Made by a program: the position numbers and the translations under genes. A stretch of 64,000 nucleotides of DNA from Achromobacter mucicolens (GTDB taxonomy: Bacteria > Pseudomonadota > Gammaproteobacteria > Burkholderiales > Burkholderiaceae_B), in the NCBI RefSeq assembly GCF_902859725.1, contig NZ_CADIJP010000005.1:186001-250000 (forward strand), given 5' to 3'. The notes under the pieces are model-generated. The model had not been told where the DNA came from. It did no database searches and worked only from the letters and a program-made list of their open reading frames with translations. Position 1 is the stretch's first letter, and every line of letters begins with the position of its first letter. Shown in pieces: positions 1 to 13,143 of this stretch.

Positions 1-1829
1 TGCAGGAGTTCTCGGGCCGGGTGCCCGTGGAAATGCTGGGAGGCACGCCCTTCCCCGCCATCGGCGAACTGCCCTATCTGCTGACGCTGCCGCCCTACGG
101 CTTTTACTGGATGGACCTGAGCCAGGACGCCGCGCCGCCCGGATGGCACGCGACGGCGCCCGCCCAGATGCCCGAATTGATTACGTTGGTGCTCAAGAAC
201 CGCGGAGGCGCGGCGCTGACCGACGCGTCCCGCGCCACGCTGGAGCGCGAGATCCTGCCGCAGTATCTGGCGCGCCAGCGCTGGTATCCGGGGTCGGAGG
301 CGCCGGCCCGCGCACGCCTGGCCTACGCCACGCCGTTCGCGTCGGCCGACGGGGAATTCTATTGGGCCGAGATCGAGCCGCAGGACGGCACGACGGGCAT
401 GCGCGCGCAAGCGCCCTTTGTCCTGGTCTGGGACGAGACGGCCGTCATCCAGTACGCCATCGCCCGTGTGCGCCGCGGTGCCGAAGTGGGCGTCCTGGCC
501 GACGCCTTCCTGCAGCCGGGCTTCGTGCGCAGCACGCTCAAGGCAATGCAGGCGAGCGCGGAACTTGACGGACGCAGCGGCGGCAAGCCGGGCGACAAGC
601 CGGGCGTGATCCGCTTTCTGCCCGAGGCCGGGCTGGCCGACATGGACTTCGACGGCGACCTGGAAATGCACTGGCTGTCGGGCGAACAGTCCAACAGCTC
701 GGTCATCGTCGGCAATGCCGTCATCCTGAAGCTGATCCGCAGCGTGCAGCCGGGCCTGTCGCCCGAAGCCGAGATGACCCGCTACCTGACGCGGGCCGGC
801 TACGGGAACATTCCGCCGCTCCTGGGCGAGGTGCAGCGCGTCGACGCCGAGGGCGTCGTGCACACGCTGGCGGTCGCGCACGGCTACATATCCAACGAGG
901 GCGATGCCTGGAGCTGGACGCTGGACTACCTGAAGCGCACGCTGGCCAACGCGCTCCTGGTCGGCAACTCGCCCGAGGAGTTCGAGGAAACCCTGGAAGG
1001 CTACGCCGTCATGGCCGGCACCATCGGAGAGCGCCTGGGCCAGATGCACACGCTGCTGGCCGCGCCGACCGACGATGCGGACTTCCAGTCGCGAGCCGCC
1101 AGCCAGGCGGATGCGGACAAGCGGGCCGCGCAGGTGCTCGCGCTGCTGGACCGCGCCGAAAAGAACCTGCGCGCGACGCTGGACAAGCTTGAAGAGCCGT
1201 CGCACGCCTGCGCGGAGTGGTTCTTCGAACATCACGCGCGCCTGGCCAAGCGCGTCACCGAGATGGCGCAGGCCGAGGTGGGCGCGCCGTGGCTGCGCAT
1301 ACACGGCGACTTCCACCTGGGCCAGGTGCTGGTCGCGCAGACCGACGCGTACCTGATCGATTTCGAAGGTGAGCCGATCAGCAGCCTGGAGGTGCGGCGT
1401 TCGCTCGCTTCTCCGTACAAGGACGTGGCCGGCATGTTGCGCTCGTTTGACTATGCGGCGGCGTCGATTGCGCGTACGGACCTGATCGGCGGCGCGCATC
1501 TGGACGCCAATGCGGGCGCGGACGACGTCCCCGCGCCGCCCGTCGCGCCGGCCGAACAGCGCGACGCCCTCCTGGCGCGTTTCCGCCAGCGGGCCTCGGA
1601 CGCGTTCCTGCAGGGGTACACCGGCGTGCGCGGCGGCGACCTTGCCGCCACGGCGGATCGCGAAAACACGCTGCTCGTCCTGGCGCAACTGGAGAAAGCC
1701 GCCTACGAGGTCAGCTACGAAGCGGCCCATCGGCCCGACTGGATTTCGATTCCCCTGTGCGCCCTGACCGAACTGGCGCGCGGCGTCCTGCTGTCGGCCG
1801 CCATCGATGCCGAAGGAAAAACGTCATGA
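1..1829 (+). CDS. Trehalose synthase-maltokinase fusion, C-terminal part (5' end outside window)
   Basis: The reading frame is open from the first bases, so the true start lies upstream. The first ~45 visible residues look like the C-terminal beta domain of a GH13 trehalose synthase (TreS). The rest is a maltokinase domain. The phosphotransferase motif [11 protein letters not shown] followed by LIDFEGEP near base 1300-1370 matches the aminoglycoside-phosphotransferase-like catalytic loop and metal-binding Asp of Mak. Known role of the family: TreS converts trehalose to maltose and Mak makes maltose-1-phosphate with ATP, the GlgE donor. The stop overlaps the glgB start (ATGA), so translation is probably coupled. 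A glgE gene might lie upstream but is not in view. Confidence 0.9.
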   Translation, partial: QEFSGRVPVEMLGGTPFPAIGELPYLLTLPPYGFYWMDLSQDAAPPGWHATAPAQMPELITLVLKNRGGAALTDASRATLEREILPQYLARQRWYPGSEAPARARLAYATPFASADGEFYWAEIEPQDGTTGMRAQAPFVLVWDETAVIQYAIARVRRGAEVGVLADAFLQPGFVRSTLKAMQASAELDGRSGGKPGDKPGVIRFLPEAGLADMDFDGDLEMHWLSGEQSNSSVIVGNAVILKLIRSVQPGLSPEAEMTRYLTRAGYGNIPPLLGEVQRVDAEGVVHTLAVAHGYISNEGDAWSWTLDYLKRTLANALLVGNSPEEFEETLEGYAVMAGTIGERLGQMHTLLAAPTDDADFQSRAASQADADKRAAQVLALLDRAEKNLRATLDKLEEPSHACAEWFFEHHARLAKRVTEMAQAEVGAPWLRIHGDFHLGQVLVAQTDAYLIDFEGEPISSLEVRRSLASPYKDVAGMLRSFDYAAASIARTDLIGGAHLDANAGADDVPAPPVAPAEQRDALLARFRQRASDAFLQGYTGVRGGDLAATADRENTLLVLAQLEKAAYEVSYEAAHRPDWISIPLCALTELARGVLLSAAIDAEGKTS

Positions 1830-4024
1830 CCGCAGGCTTTGCCTCTCCCGCCGCTGCCACAGACGGCCACATCGACACGCAGGAGCTGACCGCGCTGGCC
1901 CATGGGCTGCACAACAATCCTTTCGCGGTGCTGGGGCCGCACGACGGCTGGGTGCGCGTCTTCGTTCCCGGGGCCTCGGCCGTGGCCGTCCTGGATCCGG
2001 ACGGCGATCGCACGGCCCTGGAGGAACAGGCACAGGGCCTCTACGTCGGCCGCGTGACGTACGCCCAGGCCGGCGACGGGGCTTCCTATCGGCTGGCGAT
2101 CCGCTGGCCCGCCGCCGAACAGGTCACCGCCGATCCATATGCCTTCGGCGCCCTGCTGGATGACGCCACGCTGCAACGCCTGGCCGAAGGCGCGTGGCGC
2201 GAGGCCGGCGAGGCGCTGGGCGCGCACCTGGTCGAGGTAGACGGAGTCAGCGGCCTGCGCTGCGCAGTCTGGGCGCCCAACGCCCGGCGGGTTGCGGTGG
2301 CGGGCGATTTCAATGGCTGGGACGCGCGCCGCCACGGCATGCGTCTGCGCCACGCTGCGGGGGTGTGGGAAATCTTCATTCCCGGCGTACGACCCGGCGA
2401 CCGCTACAAGTTCGCCATCACCGACCGCAATGGCATTCAATTCCTGAAGGCCGATCCGATGGCGCGCCGCTGCGAGATGGCGCCCGCCACGGCCTCGATC
2501 GTGGACGATCCCGCGTCCTACGTCTGGTCCGACGACGACTGGATGCAGGCGCGCGGCGCGCGCCAGTCTCCCGACGCGCCCGTGTCGATCTACGAGGTCC
2601 ACGCCGGGTCGTGGAGCAGTATCGAAGCGGGCCCCTGCGCCTGGGACCAGATGGCGGACAAGCTGCCAGGCTATGCCCGCGCCATGGGATTCACGCATCT
2701 GGAACTGATGCCGATCATGGAGCATCCTTTCGGCGGCTCATGGGGCTACCAGCCGCTGGGCATGTTCGCGCCCACGGCGCGCTACGGGCCGCCCGAGGCC
2801 TTCGCCCGGTTCGTCGACCGCTGCCACGCCGCCGGCATCGGCGTCATCCTGGATTGGGTGCCCGCGCACTTTCCCGACGACGCGCATGGCCTGGCCACCT
2901 TCGACGGGACCTCGCTGTACGAATACGAAGATCCGCGCGAAGGCTATCACCCCGACTGGCACACCATGGTCTACAACCTGGGGCGCAACGAGGTAAAGGC
3001 GTTCATGATCGCCAGCGCCCTTCATTGGCTACGCCGGTTCCATGTCGACGGTTTGCGCGTGGACGCCGTAGCGTCGATGCTCTACCGCGACTACAGCCGC
3101 CGGCCCGGCGAATGGATTCCGAACCGCTATGGCGGCCGCGAGAACCTTGAGGCCGTCCAGTTTCTGCAAGAGCTGAACGACACCGTGCGCCACGAGGTGC
3201 CGGACGCGATCATGGTTGCCGAAGAGTCCACCGCGTGGCCGGGCGTGACCGCGCCCGTGTCCGAAGGCGGTCTCGGGTTCCACTACAAATGGAACATGGG
3301 CTGGATGCACGACACCCTGCGCTATCTGGCGCAGGATCCGATCCATCGCCGTTACCACCACCACGACATCACGTTCGGCATGGTGTACGCGTACAGCGAG
3401 CGCTTCATCCTGCCGCTGTCGCACGACGAGGTGGTGCACGGCAAGGGGTCGCTGCTGGGCAAGATGCCGGGCGACAAGCAGGCGCGGCTGGCCAACCTGC
3501 GCGCGTACTTCGGCTTCATGTGGGCGCATCCTGGCAAAAAGCTGCTGTTCATGGGCGGCGAGCTGGCACAACCCACCGAATGGAACCACGATGCCACGCT
3601 CGACTGGAACCTGCTGGACGACGCGGGTCATCTGGGCATGCAGCGCCTGGTGGCCGACCTGAACCGCGTGTATCGCGACCTTCCGGCCCTACACGCGCGA
3701 GACGCGGACCCCTCGGGGTTTGCGTGGACGATCATGGACGACCAGGACAACAGCGTCGTCGCCTTCATCCGCACCGACGGCCAGCAGCACGTATTGGCCG
3801 TGTCGAATTTCACGCCGGTCACCCGGCACGATTACCGCATCGGGGTTCCTCGGGCCGGCCGCTGGGCCGAACTGCTGAACACCGATGCGTCCCACTACGG
3901 CGGGTCCGGCCAGGGCAACCAGGGCGGGGCCAACACCGGCGACATGGCTGCCCACGGGCAGCCGCAGGCCCTGTCGCTCACCCTGCCGCCCCTCTCGACC
4001 CTCTTCCTGATGCACGAAGGCTGA
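1826..4024 (+). CDS. glgB: 1,4-alpha-glucan branching enzyme
   Basis: A 732-residue GH13 branching enzyme, the normal length for GlgB. An N-terminal module and a CBM48 domain ([17 protein letters not shown]) come before the catalytic barrel. The catalytic triad is visible: nucleophile Asp near residue 413 (LRVDAVAS), acid/base Glu near 466 (VAEEST) and Asp near 534 (SHDEVVHGK). It adds alpha-1,6 branches to linear glucan. The ATG at 1826 overlaps the TGA of the previous gene; an open frame continues 23 codons upstream but lies inside treS-mak and is not conserved in type. A Gly/Gln-rich insertion ([14 protein letters not shown]) near the C-terminus is slightly unusual. Certain by motif content. 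Confidence 0.97.
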   Translation: MTAGFASPAAATDGHIDTQELTALAHGLHNNPFAVLGPHDGWVRVFVPGASAVAVLDPDGDRTALEEQAQGLYVGRVTYAQAGDGASYRLAIRWPAAEQVTADPYAFGALLDDATLQRLAEGAWREAGEALGAHLVEVDGVSGLRCAVWAPNARRVAVAGDFNGWDARRHGMRLRHAAGVWEIFIPGVRPGDRYKFAITDRNGIQFLKADPMARRCEMAPATASIVDDPASYVWSDDDWMQARGARQSPDAPVSIYEVHAGSWSSIEAGPCAWDQMADKLPGYARAMGFTHLELMPIMEHPFGGSWGYQPLGMFAPTARYGPPEAFARFVDRCHAAGIGVILDWVPAHFPDDAHGLATFDGTSLYEYEDPREGYHPDWHTMVYNLGRNEVKAFMIASALHWLRRFHVDGLRVDAVASMLYRDYSRRPGEWIPNRYGGRENLEAVQFLQELNDTVRHEVPDAIMVAEESTAWPGVTAPVSEGGLGFHYKWNMGWMHDTLRYLAQDPIHRRYHHHDITFGMVYAYSERFILPLSHDEVVHGKGSLLGKMPGDKQARLANLRAYFGFMWAHPGKKLLFMGGELAQPTEWNHDATLDWNLLDDAGHLGMQRLVADLNRVYRDLPALHARDADPSGFAWTIMDDQDNSVVAFIRTDGQQHVLAVSNFTPVTRHDYRIGVPRAGRWAELLNTDASHYGGSGQGNQGGANTGDMAAHGQPQALSLTLPPLSTLFLMHEG

Positions 4025-4028
4025 ATCC

Positions 4029-6136
<2,108 letters not shown>

Positions 6137-6140
<4 letters not shown>

Positions 6141-7924
6141 CGCATCCGTACTCATTCGGCGCCTTGCCGCTGGAAAGCGGCGTCACGCGCTTTCGGCTGT
6201 GGGCGCCGAGCGCCCCGCCCGGTCTCGTACTGGAGGTCGAGGGCCATCCTCCCATTCCGATGCGGCCCGGCCCGGACGGCTTTGCGCAAGCCGACGTGGA
6301 CTGCCCGTCGGGCGCGCGCTACCACTATCGGCTGGACGACGGCACCGTCATGCCCGATCCCGCCTCACGCCTGCAGGACGGCGACGTGCATGGCGACAGC
6401 GTTGTCGTGGCGCCCGGCGAATACCGCTGGCGCCACCCGGAATGGACTGGCCGCCCGTGGGAAGACACCGTCATCTACGAAGTCCACGCGGGACTGGCCG
6501 GCGGCTACGCGGGACTGATCGCGCGGTTGCCCGAATTGGCCGACATGGGCATCACCATGCTGGAGCTCATGCCCATCGCCGATTTTCCGGGGGATCGGAA
6601 CTGGGGCTATGACGGCGTGCTGGCGTATGCGCCCGACACCGCCTACGGTTCGCCCGACGACCTGAAGAACCTGATCGACTCCGCGCATGGGCTGGGCATG
6701 GGCGTGATGCTGGACGTGGTCTACAACCACTTCGGCCCGGACGGCAATTATCTGTCGGCCTATGCCGCGCCCTTCTTTCGCACCGATATCGACACGCCGT
6801 GGGGGGCCGCCATCGACTTCCGGCAGGAGGCCGTCAGCGCCTTCTTCAAGGAAAACGCGCTGTACTGGCTGACCGAGTACCGCTTTGACGGCCTGCGCCT
6901 GGACGCTGTCCATGCCATCGCCGGACACGAGTGGCTGCACGAGCTGGCCGGCTTCGTGCGCGACAACGTCTCGGCCGAGCGCCATGTGCATCTTGTCGTC
7001 GAAAACGACGACAACCGGGCCAGCCTGCTGCGCGGCGATTTCGAGGCGCAATGGAACGACGATGCGCACCATGTGCTGCACCATCTGCTGACCGGCGAAT
7101 CGCGCGGCTACTATTCCGACTACGCCGAAGCGCCCGCGCAGGCGCTGGCGCGCTGCCTGGCCGAAGGCTGGGTGTATCAGGGCCAACCCTCCGCCTATCG
7201 GGGCAACCAGCCGCGTGGCGAGCGCAGCGCCGACCTGCCGCCCACCGCCTTCGTGCTGTTCCTGCAAAACCACGACCAGACCGGCAACCGCGCGCGCGGC
7301 GAGCGCCTGACCGAGCTGGTGGACACCCCCCAGCGTCTGCGCGCGGCCGTCGCGCTCCAATTGCTGGCGCCGCAGATCCCCTTGATCTTCATGGGCGAGG
7401 AACGCGGATCGCGCGCGCCGTTCCTGTACTTCACGAGCCACACCGATCCCGAGCTGGCGCAGGCGGTGCGCGACGGCCGGCAACGCGAATTCTCGGCCTT
7501 TCCCGAATTCGCCGGCGATTCTCCGACCGCTCAGTTGCCCGATCCGAACGACGAGTCCACGTACCACGCCAGCTATCCCTGGCAGGATGAGCCAGATGCG
7601 GGCCAGTGGATGCGCGACTATACGGCGCTTCTGCAATTGCGCGCGCGCATGATCGCGCCGCGCCTGGCGGGCGCGGTGAGCCTGGGCGCCTCGGCGGTGG
7701 GCGACCGCAGCGTGTTTGCACGCTGGGAATTGGCCGATGGCGCCCGCCTGACGGTCTACGCGAACCTGGGGCCCAATCCTCAGACCGTGCCCGATTCGCT
7801 GATGCCCGGTCCGGACGTGTTCGCAACCTTGCTGTTCGAATCACCCGCGGGCGGACGGGACCGGCTCGCCCAAGGTGAACTGTGCCCGGACAGCACCGTC
7901 TGGCTGCTGGAGGACCCGGCATGA
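6137..7924 (+). CDS. treZ: Maltooligosyltrehalose trehalohydrolase
   Basis: A 595-residue GH13 protein that releases trehalose from maltooligosyl-trehalose, the second step of the TreY-TreZ pathway. It has an N-terminal beta domain, then the barrel with LRLDAVHAI (nucleophile Asp), VVENDDN (Glu) and LQNHDQTGNRARGER, a motif typical of TreZ. Length is close to family norm. The ATG overlaps the glgX stop by four bases (ATGA), and its stop overlaps malQ in the same way. The partner treY lies one gene downstream, so malQ is inserted between treZ and treY. Confidence 0.96.
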
Positions 7925-10041
7925 AGCGCGCCAGTGCCGAGCCGGATGGCCTATCCGCGCTAGCCGCCGAGGCCGGCATCGCGGAGCATTGGACCGATGC
8001 GCGCCAGCGCCCGCAGCGCGTCGCGCCGGAAACCTTGCGCGCGCTGCTGGCTGCGATGGATCTGCCGGCAGAGACGTCCCGGGATATCGCCGACAGCCGC
8101 CAACGGTTGGCGCAACAGGCGGCGGACGCGCTGCCGCCCATGCTGGTGACGCGGTGCAACGCCCGCACGCCGCTGCCCAAGACTGCGCGTGGCCCCTATC
8201 GCATCCTGTGCGAATCCGGCCACATTCTGAGCGGCAACATTCAGGCGGGCGCGGATGGCATCCCGTTCCTGGTCGCGCCCGACGAGCCCGGCTACCACCG
8301 GCTGCTGTTGACCTCGGCGCAGGCCACGCTGGCCGTGGCGCCGCGGGAGGCCCCGAGTCTGGCCGACCTGACCGGCGCGGCCAGCCCGCGCTGTTGGGGT
8401 CTGGCCGCCCAGGTCTACAGCCTGCGCCAGGACGCGCGCGCCGACATGCCGCGCACGCACGGTTACGGCGATTTTGGCGCTTTGCGCGAACTGGCGGTGG
8501 CCGCTGCCGAGCAAGGCGCGGACATGCTTGCCATCAGCCCGGTCCACGCGATGTACACCGCGCAACCCGAGCGATCCAGCCCCTATTCGCCGTCCAACCG
8601 CCTGTTCCTGAACGTGCTATTCGCCGATCCCGCCCCCGCGATGGGCCAGGATGCCCTGCAGCGCGCGCTGGCCGGCGTTGCGCCCGCGGCGCTGACCGCG
8701 CTGGACGGGTTGGCGCGCATCGACTGGCCAGCCGCCGCGGCGATCCGCTTGCAAGTGCTGCGGTCCCTGCATGCCGACTTCGCCACCCACGGCGCCGTCA
8801 GTGAGCAGGCGCGCTATGCGCGGTTTTGCACCGACCGCGGCCAGGCCCTGCGCGACCACGCGATCTTTGAAGCGCTGCATGCGGCGCAACGCGCGCCCGG
8901 CGGGTCGATCCCCGCGTGGCATCGTTGGCCTGCCGCCCTGCGCGATCCCGCCTCGTCGCAGGTCAAACGCTTTGCCGAGGACCATGCGCTGGAAGTGGAC
9001 TTTCATCAATTCGCGCAGTGGCTTGCGGCAGAGAGCCTGGCCGCGGCGCACGCCGCGGGCCGCGAGGCCGGCATGCGGCTGGGCCTGCTCGCCGATCTGG
9101 CCGTGGGCGCCAGTCCGGACGGCAGCCACGCCTGGAGCCGCCAGGCCGACCTCATGCGCGGCATGTCCGTGGGCGCGCCGCCCGATATCTACAACCCGCT
9201 CGGACAGTACTGGGGCCTGACCGCCTTGTCGCCGCGCGCATTGCATACCCAGGGCTATGCCGCCTTTATCGACATGCTGCGCGCCGTGCTGGCGCATACC
9301 GGCGGCGTGCGCATCGACCACATCCTCGGGATGGCGCGTCTGTGGCTTGTACCCGAGGGCGCGTCGCCCGCCGATGGCGCCTACCTGCGCTATCCGCTGG
9401 ACGACATGCTTGCGTTGATCTCGTTGGAAGCCTGGCGCCATCGCGCCTGCGCCATCGGCGAGAACCTGGGCACCGTGCCGGAGGGCTTTGACGACCGGCT
9501 CAAGGACAACGGCGTGCTCGGCATGAACGTGCTCTGGTTCATGCGTCAGGCGCCGGACGCCCAGCCGGGTCCCGACGCCCCGGCCGGCTTCACGACGCCC
9601 GCCGAGTGGCCGCGGAACGCGGTCGCCATGACGACGACGCACGACTTGCCCACCTTGCGCGGCTGGTGGGACGAGCGCGACATCGACTGGCGCGTCAAAC
9701 TGGGTCTGCTGGGCGCCGACGACAGCGAGGAAAGTCTTCGCGCCGGCCGGGCGCAGGACCGCGCGCTGCTTTCGCGGGCGCTGGATCCAAGCCTGGAAAC
9801 GCCTCCTGCCGAGGCGCCGGTGCCCGCGCTACTGCGGTTCGTGTCCTCCAGCCCGTGCCCGCTGATGTTGATTCCGATGGAAGACGTTGCCGGCGTGCTG
9901 GACCAGCCAAATCTGCCCGGCACCATCGACACCCACCCCAATTGGTGCCAACGGTTACCGCTGAGCATCCGCGCGACGTTTGCCGATCCCGCCACGCAGG
10001 CCCGCCTGGATGCCGCGCGCGCCGCAAGGAGACAATCTTGA
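7921..10041 (+). CDS. malQ: 4-alpha-glucanotransferase (amylomaltase)
   Basis: A 706-residue GH77 amylomaltase that disproportionates maltodextrins and releases glucose. Visible motifs are PDIYNPLGQYWGL, VRIDHILGMARLW (nucleophile Asp), IGENLGTVPEG (acid/base Glu) and TTTHDLPTLRGWW (third Asp). The long N-terminal part of ~200 residues is typical of the E. coli MalQ type. The ATG at 7921 overlaps the treZ stop; a longer open frame from 7882 has no better start. It would recycle the short chains left by GlgX and TreZ. Confidence 0.96.
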   Translation: MKRASAEPDGLSALAAEAGIAEHWTDARQRPQRVAPETLRALLAAMDLPAETSRDIADSRQRLAQQAADALPPMLVTRCNARTPLPKTARGPYRILCESGHILSGNIQAGADGIPFLVAPDEPGYHRLLLTSAQATLAVAPREAPSLADLTGAASPRCWGLAAQVYSLRQDARADMPRTHGYGDFGALRELAVAAAEQGADMLAISPVHAMYTAQPERSSPYSPSNRLFLNVLFADPAPAMGQDALQRALAGVAPAALTALDGLARIDWPAAAAIRLQVLRSLHADFATHGAVSEQARYARFCTDRGQALRDHAIFEALHAAQRAPGGSIPAWHRWPAALRDPASSQVKRFAEDHALEVDFHQFAQWLAAESLAAAHAAGREAGMRLGLLADLAVGASPDGSHAWSRQADLMRGMSVGAPPDIYNPLGQYWGLTALSPRALHTQGYAAFIDMLRAVLAHTGGVRIDHILGMARLWLVPEGASPADGAYLRYPLDDMLALISLEAWRHRACAIGENLGTVPEGFDDRLKDNGVLGMNVLWFMRQAPDAQPGPDAPAGFTTPAEWPRNAVAMTTTHDLPTLRGWWDERDIDWRVKLGLLGADDSEESLRAGRAQDRALLSRALDPSLETPPAEAPVPALLRFVSSSPCPLMLIPMEDVAGVLDQPNLPGTIDTHPNWCQRLPLSIRATFADPATQARLDAARAARRQS

Positions 10042-12665
10042 GCACACCGCAAGCCACCGCCCGGCTGCAACTGCACGCAGGCTTCACGCTCGACGACGCG
10101 TGCGCCCAGGTGGATTACTACGCGGACCTGGGGGTCAGCCATCTGTATCTGTCGCCCATCACCGGCGCGCGAGCGGGCTCCACGCACGGCTACGATGTCA
10201 TCGACCACGCCGTGGTCGGCCCGGAACTGGGCGGCGAACCCGCCCTGCTCCGGCTGGCCAGCGCCGCGCGGGCACGCGGCCTGGGCCTCATCGCGGATAT
10301 CGTGCCCAACCACATGGCGGCCCATCCCACCAACGCGTGGTGGCGCGATGTGCTGGCCAACGGCGCGGCAAGCGCGTGGTCGGCCTACTTCGATATCGAC
10401 TGGAATCGTCCCGCGCCGGCGCTGCGCAACAAGGTCCTGCTGCCCGTGCTGGGCGACCCATACGGCGCGTCCCTGGAACGCGGCGCCATCACGCCGCAAT
10501 GGGACTCGGGCGCCGCCGCCCCCGAGCTGGACGTGCATGGCCAGCGCTATCCGCTGACCCCGTCATCCGTGCCACGCGGAGCCGCACGCGACGCGTGGCT
10601 GCGCGAACACGACCCCGCCAAGGCGCCCGGCCGCCAGCGTCTGCATGAACTGCTGGAACGCCAGCACTACCGCCTTGCGTGGTGGCGCACCGCGCCCGAC
10701 CAGATCAACTGGCGGCGCTTCTTCGAAATCAGCGAACTGGTCGGCGTGCGTGTCGAGGACGAGGCGGTCTTTGACGCCGTCCACGCGCTTGTCCTGCGCC
10801 TGTACGCGCAAGGCGTGCTGGACGGCCTGCGCATCGACCACATCGACGGACTGGCGTCGCCCGGCGGCTACTTGCGCCGGCTGTCGGCGCGTCTGGCCCA
10901 AGCCAACGCCAGCCGGCCCGCTGCGCTGCGGCAAGACCAACCGTATCTTGTCGTGGAGAAGATCCTGGCGCATGACGAGGCGCTGGATCCTCGCTGGCAG
11001 ACCGACGGCACCACGGGCTACGACTTCATGGACCAGGTGAGCGCCGTGCTGCATGACCCGCAGGGCGAGGCGCCGCTGCGCACATTCTGGCAAGAATTGA
11101 CAGGCGACGACCGCGACGCTGCCGAGCAGCTGCGCGCGGCGCGCGTGCGCATGCTGGTGCGGCACTTTCCCGCCGAACGGCAGGCGTTGGTCGGCTGCCT
11201 TGAACAGATCGCCAGCCAGGACGTGCGCACGCGCGACTGGACAGCAACAGCGATTGACCGCGCGCTGAGCGCCCTGCTGGCGGCCTTCCCCGTCTACCGC
11301 ACTTATGCCGAGGACGAGGGCAGCAACCCGGCGGACGCGCATCGGCGCAACACGGCTGTCCAGGGCGCCGCGTTGGCGCTGGCGGCTCGCGAGGGTTCGG
11401 CGGACGCCACGCTGCTGGCGCAGATCGCCGAATGGTTCAATGGCCAGCCGGAACACGCCACTGCTCTGCGGCGCTTTCAGCAATTGACGCCGCCCCTGGC
11501 CGCGAAGGCGCTGGAAGACACGCTTTTCTACCGTTACGGGCCGCTGCTGTCTCGCAACGAGGTCGGCGCGTCGCCCGCGCGCTTCTGCCTGTCCGGCGAC
11601 GAATTCTTTCAGGCCTGTGCCGCCCGAGCCCGCACGCATCCCCGCGCCATGCTGGCCACCGCCACGCACGACCACAAGCGCGGCGAAGACACCCGGGCCC
11701 GCCTTGCCGTCCTGACGGAAATGCCGCAGCGCTGGCGGGAAGCGGCGCGTGGCTGGATCGACGCCATGCCTGCCGGCATGACGCGTGCCGACCGCTACAT
11801 GCTCATCCAGACCCTGGTCGGCGCCTGGCCCTGCGAATGGCGCGCCGACCCATCCGATTGGCCGGCCAACCGCCTGCAACCCTGGCTGGACCGGGTCGTC
11901 CAATGGCAGGAAAAGGCGCTGCGCGAAGCCAAGCTGCACACCAGCTGGACCGACCAGGACCCGGCGTACGAAGCGTCGGCAAAGGAGTGCATGGCCTGGC
12001 TGGGCCACGACGCCGACGGCCGCGCGGTGCTGGCCAGCATTGCGGCCTTTGCGCTGGAAATCGCGCCCGCCGGCATGGTGAACAGCTTTACCCAAACGCT
12101 GCTGCGATGCACGTTGCCGGGCGTGCCGGACCTCTATCAGGGTACGGAACTCTGGGATTTCAGCCTCGTCGACCCGGACAACCGCAGGCCGGTCGACTAC
12201 GGCCTGCGCGCCCGGATGCTGGCCGAAGGGGCGCGCGACGTGGCAATGGACCTCTCGGAATCGGCTTGGCGCGCGGGCGCGGTCAAGCAGGCCCTGATCC
12301 ACCGCCTGCTCCTTGCCCGCCAGCGTACCCCCGCGCCGTTTGCGGCCGGCACCTTGCACGCCCTGCAAGCCGAAGGCGGCCAAGCGGATCATGTGCTGGC
12401 CTACGTGCGCCAACACGAGGGTCAGACGGCCCTTATTGTCGGGGCGAGAACCTGCGCTTTGCGGTTGACCGGCTATGTAAGCGGGGATCCGGGCAACGCG
12501 CGGGCGTTCTGGGGCGATACGGCACTGCGGTTGCCGGCGGCAAGCCCGATTCTGTCTTGGCACGACGCGCTAACCGGGCGCCGCGTCCGCGCCGGCGCCG
12601 ACGGCCGGATACCGGTATCGGAAGTGTTGCGCGACGGCCCGGCGGCCTTGTGCCTGTCTGCGTGA
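10038..12665 (+). CDS. treY: Maltooligosyltrehalose synthase
   Basis: An 875-residue GH13 enzyme that converts the reducing-end alpha-1,4 bond of maltodextrin to the alpha,alpha-1,1 bond of trehalose. Motifs are LRIDHIDGLASPGGYL (nucleophile Asp), VVEKILAHDEAL (Glu) and TATHDHKRGEDTRAR (Asp), the last being diagnostic for TreY. The TTG start at 10038 overlaps the malQ TGA (TTGA) and follows an AAGGAG ribosome site 6-7 bases upstream. The open frame extends 144 codons upstream inside malQ in a different frame and is artefactual. Last gene of the operon. Confidence 0.95.
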   Translation: MSTPQATARLQLHAGFTLDDACAQVDYYADLGVSHLYLSPITGARAGSTHGYDVIDHAVVGPELGGEPALLRLASAARARGLGLIADIVPNHMAAHPTNAWWRDVLANGAASAWSAYFDIDWNRPAPALRNKVLLPVLGDPYGASLERGAITPQWDSGAAAPELDVHGQRYPLTPSSVPRGAARDAWLREHDPAKAPGRQRLHELLERQHYRLAWWRTAPDQINWRRFFEISELVGVRVEDEAVFDAVHALVLRLYAQGVLDGLRIDHIDGLASPGGYLRRLSARLAQANASRPAALRQDQPYLVVEKILAHDEALDPRWQTDGTTGYDFMDQVSAVLHDPQGEAPLRTFWQELTGDDRDAAEQLRAARVRMLVRHFPAERQALVGCLEQIASQDVRTRDWTATAIDRALSALLAAFPVYRTYAEDEGSNPADAHRRNTAVQGAALALAAREGSADATLLAQIAEWFNGQPEHATALRRFQQLTPPLAAKALEDTLFYRYGPLLSRNEVGASPARFCLSGDEFFQACAARARTHPRAMLATATHDHKRGEDTRARLAVLTEMPQRWREAARGWIDAMPAGMTRADRYMLIQTLVGAWPCEWRADPSDWPANRLQPWLDRVVQWQEKALREAKLHTSWTDQDPAYEASAKECMAWLGHDADGRAVLASIAAFALEIAPAGMVNSFTQTLLRCTLPGVPDLYQGTELWDFSLVDPDNRRPVDYGLRARMLAEGARDVAMDLSESAWRAGAVKQALIHRLLLARQRTPAPFAAGTLHALQAEGGQADHVLAYVRQHEGQTALIVGARTCALRLTGYVSGDPGNARAFWGDTALRLPAASPILSWHDALTGRRVRAGADGRIPVSEVLRDGPAALCLSA

Positions 12666-12692
12666 GCTCGGGACGGCCTTTCAGATGCAATT

Positions 12693-12732
12693 CGGCCCCG
12701 GACACGCCACGGAGGAGGCGCGGCCGGGGCCG
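12693..12732. terminator. GC-rich hairpin after the trehalose/glycogen operon
   Basis: A perfect 9-base inverted repeat, CGGCCCCGG (12693-12701) and CCGGGGCCG (12724-12732), with a 22-base loop. It lies between the stop of treY and the convergent small gene. There is no T-run, so it is only a candidate terminator for either strand. Confidence 0.3.
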
Positions 12733-12788
12733 TCAGGCTCTACGCAGACATCCGCGCGCTGGTCACGCGGCTGGCGTAGCCAGCGCGT

Positions 12789-12968
12789 TTAGCGCTGGGT
12801 CCTGTTTTGCTGGCCTGGTGTCTGACCTTGTTGATTCCGGTCTTTCTCCATTTGCTGACCCGATTGTCCAGGCTGTTGACCCGGCGACTGATTACGGTCC
12901 TGCGGATTTTCCTGCGACTGTTGCTTTTGGGGTTGCTTTTGCTGGTCGGGTTGGTTCTGGTTGGCCAT
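12789..12968 (-). CDS. Small Gln/Pro/Asn-rich disordered protein
   Basis: A 59-residue, very hydrophilic, low-complexity protein (starts MANQNQPDQQKQPQKQ) with no predicted fold, membrane segment or signal peptide. The ATG at 12968 is chosen because TAGGAGA lies just upstream; a longer frame to 13061 lacks this. A clean sigma-54-type element (13013-13027) ends about 45 bases upstream, so it looks like the outlying member of the rpoN-linked stress cluster. I do not recognise a family. Its composition resembles other small stress-induced, desiccation-type disordered proteins, which is only an analogy. Confidence 0.75.
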   Translation of the reverse strand: MANQNQPDQQKQPQKQQSQENPQDRNQSPGQQPGQSGQQMEKDRNQQGQTPGQQNRTQR

Positions 12969-13012
12969 TACAAGTCTCCTAATAAGCGGAGATATTCCGC
13001 CCAGATACCAGA

Positions 13013-13027
13013 GCAACCGGCGTGCCC
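13013..13027 (-). promoter_or_regulatory. Sigma-54 -24/-12 promoter candidate
   Basis: Read on the minus strand: GGGCACG-CCGG-TTGC, giving GG-N10-GC with the consensus -24 core GGCACG and -12 TTGC. Expected start near 13001, about 33 bases before the small Gln-rich gene's ATG. Nearly identical to the site at 19026-19040. Confidence 0.75.
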
Positions 13028-13143
13028 AGCGGGCCGGAGCGGGCGGCTCGAGGGCAAGCATTTTCAGGGGACGGGGCCGGGCCTGGGCAAATCCCGCGCA
13101 GACCGGTAAAAACTACGCTCGCGGAGGATACGGCGGGCGGCGA

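Noticed and set aside
6365-7636. 423-residue minus-strand open frame across treZ
   Set aside because: Antisense shadow of treZ with no recognisable domain.
10563-12563. 666-residue minus-strand open frame across treY
   Set aside because: It is antisense to a gene with clear catalytic motifs, and its translation is Arg/Gly/Ala/Val-rich with no domain; a common artefact of high GC.
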